The notes under the pieces were generated by a model, which worked only from the letters and a program-made list of their open reading frames with translations, was not told where the DNA came from and did not search any database. From positions 1,798,001 to 1,862,000 of the forward strand of contig JAGYXB010000557.1 of assembly GCA_022495005.1 (NCBI GenBank): a DNA stretch of 64,000 nt, in the 5' to 3' direction. This stretch comes from Rhyacophila brunnea (Eukaryota; Arthropoda; Insecta; Trichoptera; Rhyacophilidae). Of the stretch, positions 1 through 9,244 are shown in pieces (within the stretch, counting starts at the first letter, position 1; the number at the start of each line of letters is the position of its first letter). The translations under genes and the position numbers were made by a program.

Positions 1-860
1 ATTTTCTATTTTTTTTACGTTATGTAGTATTTTTAAGCGATCAAAATGCAACCATTAGGTAAAGATATCCATAATTTAAGTTATTTTTAAAGAAACACTA
101 GGTCACTAATATTAAAATATATAATAATATACAAATAAATTATCACGAACATGTATCAACTTACTATGAAACGTAATACCATCTTCTTGCTTATCAGTAC
201 GGTTACCACATTTTAATACAACACACAGAACCATCTTCTCTACTTAATTAACTAAAAATATTTACCACTGACTTTATGTTTAACACAAAAAATAGCAATT
301 TTTAGCAACACGGTTATCGACGCATAGTTATGCAACAGACTAAGATTTGGCGGCTACACTTTAGCAAACCATCTCCCACATTTGTAAACCTTTTTTATCT
401 TGCTCTAGCGCGTGTCGCAGAGATTATAAGGGCACGGAATACTTTCTCACTCGCACTTATGTATCGTTTTGTTCAGGCCTTGGGATTAATATTTCATAGG
501 TAGCAAAAACATTTAAATATGTACATAAATTTAAACCTTCAAAAATCGATGAAGAGATGCTAGTGTTTATGAATACCTAGTAGTTGAACTATTGTTACTT
601 TCTTCTTCGAATGATCTTTAAATAAAATTATATAATAAAGTGTTCTTAGATCTATATGTGCCCCACTGGTGATTCCACCAAATGTTTTACTAGTTTATTG
701 TACTTTTTACACTAACTTATCAATTCCTTTAATATTATCATGTAAAAAGTAAAATCGAACAAAATATTGCTCATTTCTTTGTTCAAAAAAACATATTTCT
801 CCTTTGTTGTATAAGTTACTCTTAAGTAGAAAAAATAGGTACATTATAGTGTTTAAATAT
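1..860. other. AT-rich stretch, no feature seen
   Basis: No ORF with recognisable protein content, no tRNA-like boxes and no inverted or tandem repeat longer than background was seen here. Confidence 0.5.
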
Positions 861-879
861 TATTTCATCGCGAAATCTT

Positions 880-988
880 TCCACTTTCAATACCGAATAT
901 ATTGGTATTGTCTGATTTTTAAAACGGTATTTCGGTATCGAAAAATATTGTAATACCGGGTTTGAAATACCGGTATTGCAATCCCTAG
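880..988 (-). repeat. Cluster of ATACCG motifs, possible decayed hAT-type end
   Basis: The motif ATACCG, in either orientation, recurs several times in about 100 bp, including the palindrome ATACCGGTAT. Read on the minus strand the block begins TAGGGATTGCAATACCGG. Clustered short motifs behind a short terminal sequence are typical of transposase-binding subterminal regions of hAT elements. No partner end or target duplication was found, so the assignment is an inference. Confidence 0.3.
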
Positions 989-1087
989 TTGAACATAATA
1001 TATAATTAAAAAACACCTCAGAATAATTTAATTCATAAAGCATGGATACAGGTAAGAGTCATGTCCGATGTCATTTCCAAATTATAT

Positions 1088-1515
1088 GTGAATACGTGTA
1101 TTAATTAAGGCTCTAAGTACCAAAAAGTAGTATTGCCCGTAGTTACAAAATACTGAGTCATTGCAGTAAAATTTCACGAAGCAGACCTTTTGAAAAATGT
1201 GGTTTTACAGTGTGAAGCAATTACGGCAGCTTCTATAATTTTAGGTATTAAGAACTTGCAAGCGTCAACACACCATCGTCAGCCATTTTATATTGAATGA
1301 GGTTGACCACTGTAGTACACCATTATAAATTAATAAAACAGGCCAACGGACTTACAACGTCGACAGGTTTAAATATTTTTCTGTATTTTTTTGACTTGCT
1401 TGAGGCACTTAGACCATAGTTGAAGTTATTGGCGTTAGTATGTAGAACACTTTTCCATAAAATGTCAGTTTTTTTGTTTTTGGTACTTAGCGCCTTAATT
1501 AATACACGTATTCAT
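1088..1515. mobile_element. MITE-like element with ~38 bp inverted ends
   Basis: The left end (about 1090-1126) and the reverse complement of the right end (about 1482-1513) share GAATACGTGTATTAATTAAG, then C-TAAGTACCAAAAA with one mismatch between. The interior of about 360 bp is AT-rich and non-coding. Size, inverted ends and lack of an ORF fit a non-autonomous DNA transposon. No clear target duplication could be fixed, so the superfamily is unknown. Confidence 0.6.
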
Positions 1516-1740
1516 GTGTTCAATAAAGAATTTTACATTCTAAAATCTCGCAAATTATTAGTTGAATTAAAAAATTAGTTTATTAAATTATTGGTAAGTG
1601 CAATTATGTTACGACTAAAATTTAATTCTAATCAGTTAAAGTTAAGATTGCATATTAAGTTTATATAATACACGTATGTACATCATATTCTTTACATATT
1701 TCATTGGAAATTAAAAAGCTTTCTATCATAAGTACGTAAC

Positions 1741-2170
1741 TTCAGGCGATTTGACTGGGATAACAGAGCAATTGCCATTAACGGTAAATATTTAAATCCT
1801 CTTTGCGGACGACATTGTTATCATTGCGAAAAACTAGGTAGATCTTCATGGTAGGACGCAGGAGCCGCAAAGTAGGTTTAAATAAAGATAAAAGTAATGA
1901 TAGCACTCGAATTGAGCGGATCAACAATTATGTCTCTCTCGGACAAAAAATATTGTTGTTGAAACTACCATTATGTCTTAAGTTTAAAGTGTTCAACCAA
2001 TGTGTGCTACCAATGCTCACATATGCATGTGAAAAATAGACCCTTAATGTAAGAGAAATCCAAAAACTACAAGTTGGGCAATGTGGAATGGAAGTGGAGT
2101 GTGCGTGTAAGCGTAAGGCATAAAGTGGAAAGACCATAAAATAAACCAGTTGATAAGGAGGTAGACAATA
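1741..2170 (+). mobile_element. BovB/RTE-like LINE, decayed reverse transcriptase C-terminus
   Basis: A 5'-truncated LINE copy. It encodes part of the reverse transcriptase palm: RFDWDNRAIAINGKYLN, then after a 1-base frameshift the catalytic block FADDIVIIAKN (FADD codons at 1802-1813). A further piece at about 1960-2040 reads LCLKFKVFNQCVLPMLTYAC and continues as TLNVREIQKLQV after a stop. These match the thumb/connection region of the LINE family seen better preserved at 18089-18990. Several stops and frameshifts make it inactive. The 3' end is not preserved. Confidence 0.75.
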
Positions 2171-2217
2171 TAGTGCGCGATGTTATGTGTGGCAATCTAA
2201 TCGTACACTGATATCCG

Positions 2218-2350
2218 AGGGTGGAGTTTGAGATTTATCGCCTTGTTTCATTTCTCGAGATTCGATAATAATTATTCTCGAAATCTAAAACATTTGTTTC
2301 CTCGAGAATTCGAGATTGGTTTTTTTATTTCTCGAGAATTGACGAGAAAA
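2218..2350. repeat. Cluster of CTCGAGA motifs
   Basis: TTCTCGAGAA-type palindromes and variants (CTCGAGAT, TCTCGAAAT, CTCGAGAATTCGAGA) occur at least six times in about 110 bp, in a region otherwise very AT-rich. The density is far above chance. It could be the subterminal part of a decayed DNA transposon or a small degenerate satellite. No terminal repeat was found. Confidence 0.4.
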
Positions 2351-2644
2351 CGATTAAAATTTACGACTTAAATTTAGAGAGACTCCTGACGCTGACTTTA
2401 ATCAAAGTAACAATATTTGGTTTTTGTTTGTTCAATAGAAGCCAGCGGCAAATAAATTTTTAAAATAGCCGATATAGTGAATAATTCGTTAGTTAGTTAG
2501 TTTTCATTCTTGAATTCATGAATTTTGTCGAAATCGGCTATGAAAATTGCCACTGTTCCCGACTGGCTTCCAGTAAACAGACTTGCACCCAATATATTAT
2601 TATTGATATTTTGATTCAAATAACGAAAACCAGTCGTTAATATT

Positions 2645-2765
2645 ATTCAGTTCTATGATTTTAGTTAATTTCGTCGACATAGGACGCGTGTGCTAAATTG
2701 GTAAAGCACATTTTCCGAAATCTGATGGATACTGGTTTGAGTCCTGTCTGGCGTTATATTTTTTT
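2645..2765 (+). mobile_element. tRNA-headed SINE, family 2, copy 1
   Basis: Pol III promoter-like boxes are visible: an A-box-like TGCTAAATTGGTAAAGCA at about 2691-2708 and a B-box-like GGTTTGAGTCC about 40 bp later. The upstream TTAGTTAATTTCGTC and the segment TTGGTAAAGCACATT are shared with 39690-39800, which shows that this is a dispersed repeat rather than a single tRNA pseudogene. The tail cannot be delimited. Confidence 0.5.
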
Positions 2766-2985
2766 CAAGATTTGTTGTAATATGCATGATTTTAAGGTGT
2801 TTCTAAATTATGTTGAGGATATTAGATTAAAAATAAGTTATTATTATTTTTTAATTTTCGCTCTAAAGCGAAACATTTGGCAATACACGATAGTGTACCA
2901 ACCCAACTCCAGAATAAACTTAATATCTTCGTTATTTTTTTCCGAATAAATAATTGATTATCTTTTAAGAAATTCACATTATTTT

Positions 2986-3410
2986 TACAACGTTTTTCTC
3001 AGGTCGTATTCTTATTTGTCCGTAGTTGTTTGTCCGGTACAAATCTTGCAATCGATTTTTAACTAACTTCTCGACTAGCTAGACATTTGAAACTTTTAGA
3101 ATATATCAGGATACGACGCCAATGCATTTTTTTAATACTTTTAGCTATCTTTAAGTAGAATTGAATTCATTTTTAGTTAATTCTGTTTTGTATGAAAAGT
3201 TATTTCGATACCATTATTGGTTGCTAGGGGGTCCTAGCAACTAAATTATTATATTGAATAATATATACTTACGTTACTATGGAAATCAATATGAAATGAC
3301 ATTTCATTATTCAGTATTTTTATCAAGTACAAATTTTTTTGATCTTTTAAGCTAGTCAAGTCAAGTTTATATTCAACAGAAAATTATAAAAAGTTATTTT
3401 TATCTTGTAA
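2986..3410 (+). repeat. Dispersed repeat family R, copy 1
   Basis: A ~430 bp non-coding repeat also present at 23524-23929 (reverse), 58731-59200 and 61416-61880. It begins TACAACGTTTTT and ends near ATTTTTATCTTGTAATT. Shared inner blocks include CAATCGATTTTTAACTAACT, GACTAGCTAGACATTTGAAA and TTTTGTATGAAAAGTTATTT. An inner hairpin is formed by GGTTGCTAGG and CCTAGCAACT around 3220-3243. In this copy the right inverted end is eroded (TATAAAAAGTT). Confidence 0.75.
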
Positions 3411-4425
3411 TTGTTGTGCTTCATTTTCAGTGCATGTCTCTAATAAAATTGAATTAAATCGTACGTTCCCTTCTACTCTGTTGATATCATATCTCAAAAT
3501 TCTGTTTACAATAATTATAACGTTTTTTAAGTAGGTAAGTTACTAAGTACTTATATTTCGCTGCTCGCAATTCTAATTTTCTAAGATGTTTTTCAAAACA
3601 AAAATATTTTTTGTAAATATCTCGGACGAAAGGCTTATTGAGGAAACTATTGCCGAGGATAAAGAAATTATTTTTTAAGACTACGCGTCGCCAGCTTTTC
3701 ATATTGGAAAAATAGTTTTTTTTCTCTTACAACCAATTCTAAGTATAATAAAAAAAATCACTAGGTAGTTTCTTAAGATCAAGCCATTAAGCCTAAACGA
3801 TAACTAGGAGCCAAATTGAGTTTTACTATACTTCATAATTATTATTACTTACTCGGTTTTTTTCTAACCGACCGAATATTTTTGTATAATAATATTTATG
3901 TTATTATAATAAAAAATAAATATCGACTCACGTAATTTATTGTATATTTTTCATTATTATACGCAATAAGTATAGGTATGATTTGAAAATTAAAATTATC
4001 CGCATTGGTAATGCATATAATTATAAAAAAAAATCGTCCACTTTTTGAAATTAAAGAAATACCTACATATTATTAAACATTCGATTTATATTTTAGATTG
4101 TCAAGTTTGACAACACGTCTTTCGAATGATAGATGCTGCAGCCAACGGTATAATTTTAAATATACAATAAATTCATATTATATTGTAGAATACAAACACT
4201 CTTTTTGACGTGAATATAATTTCATAAAAAAATATTATAATTTTTAATTTTCTTTATACCTAATTAATTGTTGGCGAAGACACATGGCGGTTTAAAGGAG
4301 TAACTACATTATCAATATCATTACATTAATTTGGTAAATTTATATTATTATTAATTGATACATAGCAATTGAAGAATCGAGGTGGAGCCCATTTTACCAT
4401 AATTTAACTATAACTTAATCATATA
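3411..4425. other. AT-rich stretch, no feature seen
   Basis: Only short chance ORFs, including a 71-residue minus-strand one at 3487-3702 with low-complexity Lys/Tyr-rich content. No repeat or promoter-like structure was recognised. Confidence 0.5.
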
Positions 4426-4433
4426 TTAATTTA
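4426..4433. repeat. 8 bp target-site duplication, left
   Basis: TTAATTTA lies directly outside the left end CAGTGGCGAAG and is repeated exactly at 5336-5343 outside the right end. Eight base pairs is the usual duplication length for hAT transposons. Confidence 0.8.
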
Positions 4434-5335
4434 CAGTGGCGAAGACTCTAAAATAGGCGATTATTTAAAGCCTACCTTCTTAAGAAAAATATTTTTTTTA
4501 TTTTCATATTGACGTATTTATATAATCACAAATAATTATATATTCAATATGCCCAAAGACATCAATCGTATAATTGTCATAATTTTACAATCTTTTCCCA
4601 TATTTCAATATGCACCATCTATGGCATCTCTCGAAAGTTAAAAAAATAAAACACACTGCGTTTCGCTTCACATATTGTATAGGATTATTTTGGCGTGAAT
4701 CGTGGGGTTTTTCAATATGAAGTTTTTTCTCATAATTTCAAAATGTCTGGCGTCCCGCATACAAATCTACAAGTTGTTTTGTGCGCGCTTACATCGCTAG
4801 AGCACATTTATTCAAAATAATTAATAAGAAGGTAATTTAAAAAATAATTTCTATGGGATTCAATCACATAAATATTGATTGTTGTTAAAAATATAAAATA
4901 ATTTATCTCGTGATTTTTATTTATCTATTAGTTCACTCATAAAACAATTTAGATATCTGATGTTGTAACTATCTAAGTCTGTGTTTTAAATATAGAAGTA
5001 TTTTAAAACGTCTAGTTTTACGGGTTAAATTGTAAATTGTTATGGAACATAATATATATAAAACAACGGATATTTTCGAAGATGATAGGTAATATATTTT
5101 GAACGTATGTTACGTTTATAAATGTTTAGAAAAATACATAAGTAATTCAAACTAATTGCATATTTTTATAAACTAATTATAAAAAACCAATTAAGCTTTT
5201 GGAATTTCTTCGTTTTAGCGTACCTATTCATCAGTAGTAATATTGGGTTATCTTCTTTCTCGTAAATTTAATATATCTGACAAGCATGGTTACTCCCACA
5301 GCCTACCTCTTTCACAAAATCACCCTTCGCCACTG
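4434..5335. mobile_element. Non-autonomous hAT-like element, 902 bp
   Basis: Both ends carry the same 11 bp terminal inverted repeat CAGTGGCGAAG, and the element is bounded by an exact 8 bp duplication TTAATTTA. The interior is AT-rich and has no usable ORF, so it must have moved with a transposase made elsewhere. Short inverted repeats beginning CAG and an 8 bp duplication are features of the hAT superfamily. The right terminus (reverse complement CAGTGGCGAAGGGTGA, then GAGGTAGGCTGT) recurs at 42534 and, changed, at 34225, so the family has several copies. Confidence 0.8.
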
Positions 5336-5343
5336 TTAATTTA
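5336..5343. repeat. 8 bp target-site duplication, right
   Basis: TTAATTTA, identical to 4426-4433, directly outside the right inverted end of the hAT-like element. Confidence 0.8.
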
Positions 5344-5781
5344 AATAACATTCACAATAACTACGCAAAATCTCTTTCGGTAGGTACGTGGTTATATTTT
5401 TACTATCCCTTATTTTGTATTAAATTATTATATGTCTTAAATATTTTTTAACAAGGGGCCCGATATAGTCTGGGCGTAACATGAAACTGTCAACTTTGTC
5501 AGTGCTAGGTTTTGAATGCAACTGTTTGTTGAAAATGATTATTGTTGCATATTGAAATAAATACAAAGAAATATTCAATCGAAAATGTTCATTTATTGCA
5601 AATCGTTTTCCGTACCTATAGCGTTTGAAGATAATCAATAACTAGAACTACCATCGTAATTCGCAATTCTGAATATAGTTAGCCTAAGCTAGACTGAAAA
5701 AAATAGAAATCGAATAATTTCTAATATGTATTTAGTCAGATGGATTCTTCAGTAAATCTTATTCTAGAATATGTATTTGAG

Positions 5782-6030
5782 TTAACGAAGATTGAGCAAA
5801 TAGCATGACGATAAAAGCAGTGCTTTTGCATACAATTGAAATTGAATCGAGTCTCCAGTACGCTTCATTTCTTTGGCTTGCTTTGCATTTCTACAGCATT
5901 CTTGGACAAACAATTTGTACAAAGGCGGGCGGAAATCGTTGCTAGTGTAGAAAGCACAAAAGTTTCTATTGCCCCTATAAAAATACTCGATTACATTGAT
6001 TCGCTCTAACCCACCCACGAGAGCTTTCAC
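5782..6030 (-). other. Unidentified 82-residue ORF
   Basis: An open frame on the minus strand with a mixed, non-repetitive composition: an N-terminal KALVGGLERINVIEYF part, a central FRPPLYKLFVQECCRNAKQ part and a basic KEMKRTG patch. I do not recognise it. It could be an exon of a host gene or a fragment of an unknown element. There is no clear splice donor after the frame, and the neighbours are repeats. It may equally be a chance ORF. Confidence 0.15.
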
Positions 6031-6214
6031 AAGGATAATGATAAACTTACAATAATGAGGTTTGTTGTATTTTGGAAGCTAATAAAGGCAATTAATAAAT
6101 ACCTTGGTGAATATAATACTAGAATAGTACAGCTACTTTATAGTAATTTAAATTTTAACATGCCATAACGTTCAATAATAATTACGGTTGTGTAGTAGAA
6201 GATATATTATATTA

Positions 6215-6296
6215 TTGCGATCTTACCGGAAGTTGAATCCGGAACTTTACGTATGAGAAATCAGTGCATCATGCATTGGACTGCGAGAGTCAATCT
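6215..6296 (-). tRNA. tRNA-Met-like pseudogene or SINE head
   Basis: Read on the minus strand the segment has an A-box-like start (GCAGTCCAATGCATGATGC), an anticodon-loop-like CTCATAC (CAT, Met), and a T arm with a perfect five-pair stem: CCGGA, loop TTCAACT, TCCGG. Acceptor pairing is poor and the B box differs from consensus, so a functional tRNA is unlikely. It is best read as a tRNA-derived relic. Confidence 0.35.
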
Positions 6297-6299
6297 CAA

Positions 6300-7010
6300 A
6301 TAACAATCTTTGATAGTATTGCCATTTTATAGTGCAGAAGATAATGCCAGTGATGACGTATATTATGATGAATTCAAGGTAGACATTTTAAGTAGTATTA
6401 AACACAAACTATTTCTTTTATTCAACGAATAATTCACAAGATAATGTATGATTCTATATACTGAACATACATAATAAGCACACTGGCGCGAATCTAGCGA
6501 TTACAGGTTCAATTACCGTCGGGTGTCGTAGTTTTTTTCTAATAAAACATTTTTTCCAGTGGTTATATGCATGATATATTAATACGTATATTAAACATAT
6601 CTATCAATCTGACAATTTAAAACAACCAGCCCACTATCATTATTGCGAAAGGTTGTTTAGATGAGGCTGTGGTAAGTTTAGTATAGGCAATACTTATGAT
6701 TGTCCTGCATAGAAAAAAATGAAGTCACAAAAATAATACTTTTTTTTTTCATATTAACCATTTTTTTTTAAATGTTAAAATAAATATAAATTGTCCAAGG
6801 ACAGTAGAGCTATTATTTCAAGCAATCCTAACACAATCTATGCATCAAATATAGTATTGCTATTACCTTAACTAATCTTACAAAAACGATGAATTTCTGT
6901 TAAACGAATTAAAAAATCTTTTCACCTACGTAATTATTAAAAATTATACTTTATTCTGTGTGTTTTAGAGTGTTGTACGTCAAATTATTATTTTCAAATA
7001 TAATTTACTT
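6300..7010. other. AT-rich stretch, no clear feature
   Basis: A short B-box-like run near 6507-6520 is not accompanied by a convincing A box. No coding content was recognised. Confidence 0.4.
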
Positions 7011-7012
7011 CA

Positions 7013-7093
7013 TAAATGCCTCATCTCCATAATATTCAGATGAAGCCTAAGGATGAAGCATAACATTCAGAATATTATGCTACGAAGCATTTG
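7013..7093. repeat. Imperfect 80 bp hairpin
   Basis: The left arm ATAAATGCCTCATCTCCATA pairs imperfectly with the reverse complement of the right arm near TATGCTACGAAGCATTTGTG. Each arm is about 32-38 nt and the loop about 10 nt. It could be a tiny foldback element or a precursor-like hairpin. No flanking duplication was seen. Confidence 0.4.
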
Positions 7094-7499
7094 TGATAAA
7101 AAAATACTTTCAGATTTATCGTAGGTAGACATGATCAAAGCTGATCATAATATAATACCCTTTCTTCATTATTTAGGTTTCTGTATCGCGTTAGAAAACT
7201 TTCACCGCACTACATAATATACTTTCTGTGAAAGGTTTCAAAATCATGATTTTAGTTCATTCAAACATAAAATCGATGTTTGTATCTTTCGGATGAAAGA
7301 GGGTAGAATATTTTTTACGAATATAATAATATATTATACAGCAACTATCTCTTTTAAAAGCATGTGTGTTATTTATTATCTCGTGGTTTTTTTGGATATA
7401 ACCTACCTATTTAATAAGTTCTATAATGTTTTATTATTCGAGTTATATCACACAATAAGGATTATTTGATTGATAAGAATTTAGTAATTACCTTATTGT

Positions 7500-8116
7500 G
7501 AGAGTTTCCTCAGTGGAAAGGGCAGATGCGAAGCGGAAATAAAAAGACGCACACAGATTGCAAAAAATGCGATGACAAGCCTTACCACTATATGGAAGGA
7601 TCGGGGAATTTCGATTGCAACAAAAATGATGCTTGTGCAAACATTAGTGTTCTCGATATTTCTATACGGAGCCGAGTCGTGGACCCTGAAGGCAAGAGAA
7701 CGGAAGGCAATTGATGCCTTTGAGATGTGGTGTTGGCGCCGAATGCTTCGCATTTCTTGGACGGAGCACAGGACGAACCAGTCAATCACCCAGAGACTGA
7801 AGATAAAGGAACGGCTCTCGACGATATGTCTGAGAAGAATTCTGCAGTTTTTTAGACATATTGTCAGGCGCGGACCGGACAACCTGGAGAGACTGGTAGT
7901 TTTGGGCAGCCTCCAGGGAAGGCGAAGCAGAGGAAGAGCGTCTGCGTGATGGAGCGACCAAGTGAAAGAGCTGACTGGGGGCACCATCCATTCTGCCCTG
8001 AGAGAAGCGGAAGATCGAGAAGGATGGAAAGTCTTGGTCGCTCAAAGGATGGCGAAATTTAAATGTGGTCACGATCCTCAGCCATGAGTGCACGACCAAG
8101 AAGAAGAGAGTTTCCT
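7500..8116 (+). mobile_element. 5'-truncated RTE LINE copy with 11 bp target duplication
   Basis: A LINE 3' fragment bounded by a perfect 11 bp direct repeat GAGAGTTTCCT at 7500-7510 and 8106-8116. It holds the C-terminal coding part of a reverse transcriptase and ends in a short tail CCAAGAAGAA. 5' truncation, direct repeats and a simple-sequence tail are the marks of target-primed reverse transcription. Related tails of the same family lie at 35187-35345 and 55571-55728. Confidence 0.85.
7512..8087 (+). pseudogene. RTE reverse transcriptase, C-terminal remnant
   Basis: This would be the end of the endonuclease/reverse transcriptase polyprotein of an RTE-clade LINE, the enzyme that nicks target DNA and copies the RNA in place. 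The frame reads CEAEIKRRTQIAKNAMTSL from about 7527, then FLYGAESWTLKARERKAIDA and FEMWCWRRMLRISW (7710-7765), the characteristic block of RTE C-termini, followed by RTNQSI, LRRILQFFRHIVRR and GRRSRGRASA. A TGA at 7947-7949 replaces what is probably an Arg codon. The frame then stays open as WSDQVKELTGG to a final TGA at 8085-8087. The catalytic palm is absent because the copy is 5'-truncated, so it cannot be active. Confidence 0.85.
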
Positions 8117-9220
8117 GAGAGGCGGTGGCGCACCATGGGTGACTGCTAGAGGTAGGAAAACTGGTCGATTTTGAAGACTAAGTATACTTTCTACCAGTAA
8201 AAAAAATCTTAATATCAAAACTTGTTCCAAAATACTTACTAGTATTTGGAATACTATATAGAGCGTTTGGCTTGCGTATGCGATACAAGTCTCATACTCA
8301 ACTGAAACTAAAACGTAACTCCACATTAGTATTAGTATTTGAAATATCGGCTTCAATAGAATCGCTAAAAATACACTGAGCTGGGCTTTTTGAAATGTTC
8401 CATTTATTATAAAATTTTAAACACATTTAAAATTTATGAGTAGTTATTATGTTATGTTATAATATTCTTGTTAACATAAAATGAATAACAACGATTTTTT
8501 TCTCGGAGGGAATAATATGCTGCTACAGAAAATTTATGACCTATTGTTGATACATATAAGATGAGGTCATTCGCATGCATAGACTAATAAATTAAAATAT
8601 AATTGTATTCGAGTGCTATCTCGCTCGCGCGCATTTAATGTCAATAGTATTGAAAGTCTACCAGCTAGCCAGCGAAACTCGCGATGATATTATCACAAGT
8701 TTTTTGGAACGAGTTTAATAGGCCAAGCGTACTGAGTATGGGTAGTTTCATCCGATACTTGAGTACACAACCTGGTGACAGTATTTCCAACTCACCTCTA
8801 GTGACTGCCGCCGCCCTTTGGTGGAAATATGAAAGAAATAAAAAATGTTGAAATAATAATAATAATGTATTAAATCGTTTTAAAATAACAAATTTATCGA
8901 CATATTAATATAATATATATAAGTACCATTCTGAATTATTTTAATGTGAAGCGACTGGAAAGATCGATATGTATCGATGAAACACATAAGTCCACTATAA
9001 ATATACGGCAGGTATTTTTTTTAATATCCGTGAAACAACATGTTTTTTATTAGAATGTACTTTTATGCCTTAGAGCGGAATGCAGAATCCAATATTTTGA
9101 TCTTAAGGATAAGTTGCCGAAAAGGATGACTTAACTATAGACTATACTGACTATAGAGTTAAGGAATCCTTAACCATAGACTACTTTTGTTATGAACATG
9201 CTCCCTTCTGTATCACCATT
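8117..9220. other. AT-rich stretch, no clear feature
   Basis: No recognisable gene or repeat. A moderately GC-richer piece at 8610-8830 has no coding signal that I can identify. Confidence 0.45.
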
Positions 9221-9225
9221 TACCA

Positions 9226-9242
9226 CTGACAGCTGCTGTCAG
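9226..9242. repeat. 17 bp palindrome
   Basis: CTGACAGCTGCTGTCAG has perfect 8 bp arms around one central base. It may be a chance event. Confidence 0.4.
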
Positions 9243-9244
9243 AT

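Noticed and set aside
3000..3425. Helitron end, because of the hairpin followed by CTTGT
   Set aside because: The terminal CTRR-type ending is not met, and the inverted outer ends argue against a Helitron, though this stays open.
5782..6030. Resemblance to a C-terminal domain of a host transcription factor family
   Set aside because: Only a vague pattern of basic and hydrophobic residues; not enough to name a family.
7493..7987. 164-residue minus-strand ORF
   Set aside because: It is antisense to the RTE reverse transcriptase remnant, whose plus-strand frame shows known LINE motifs.
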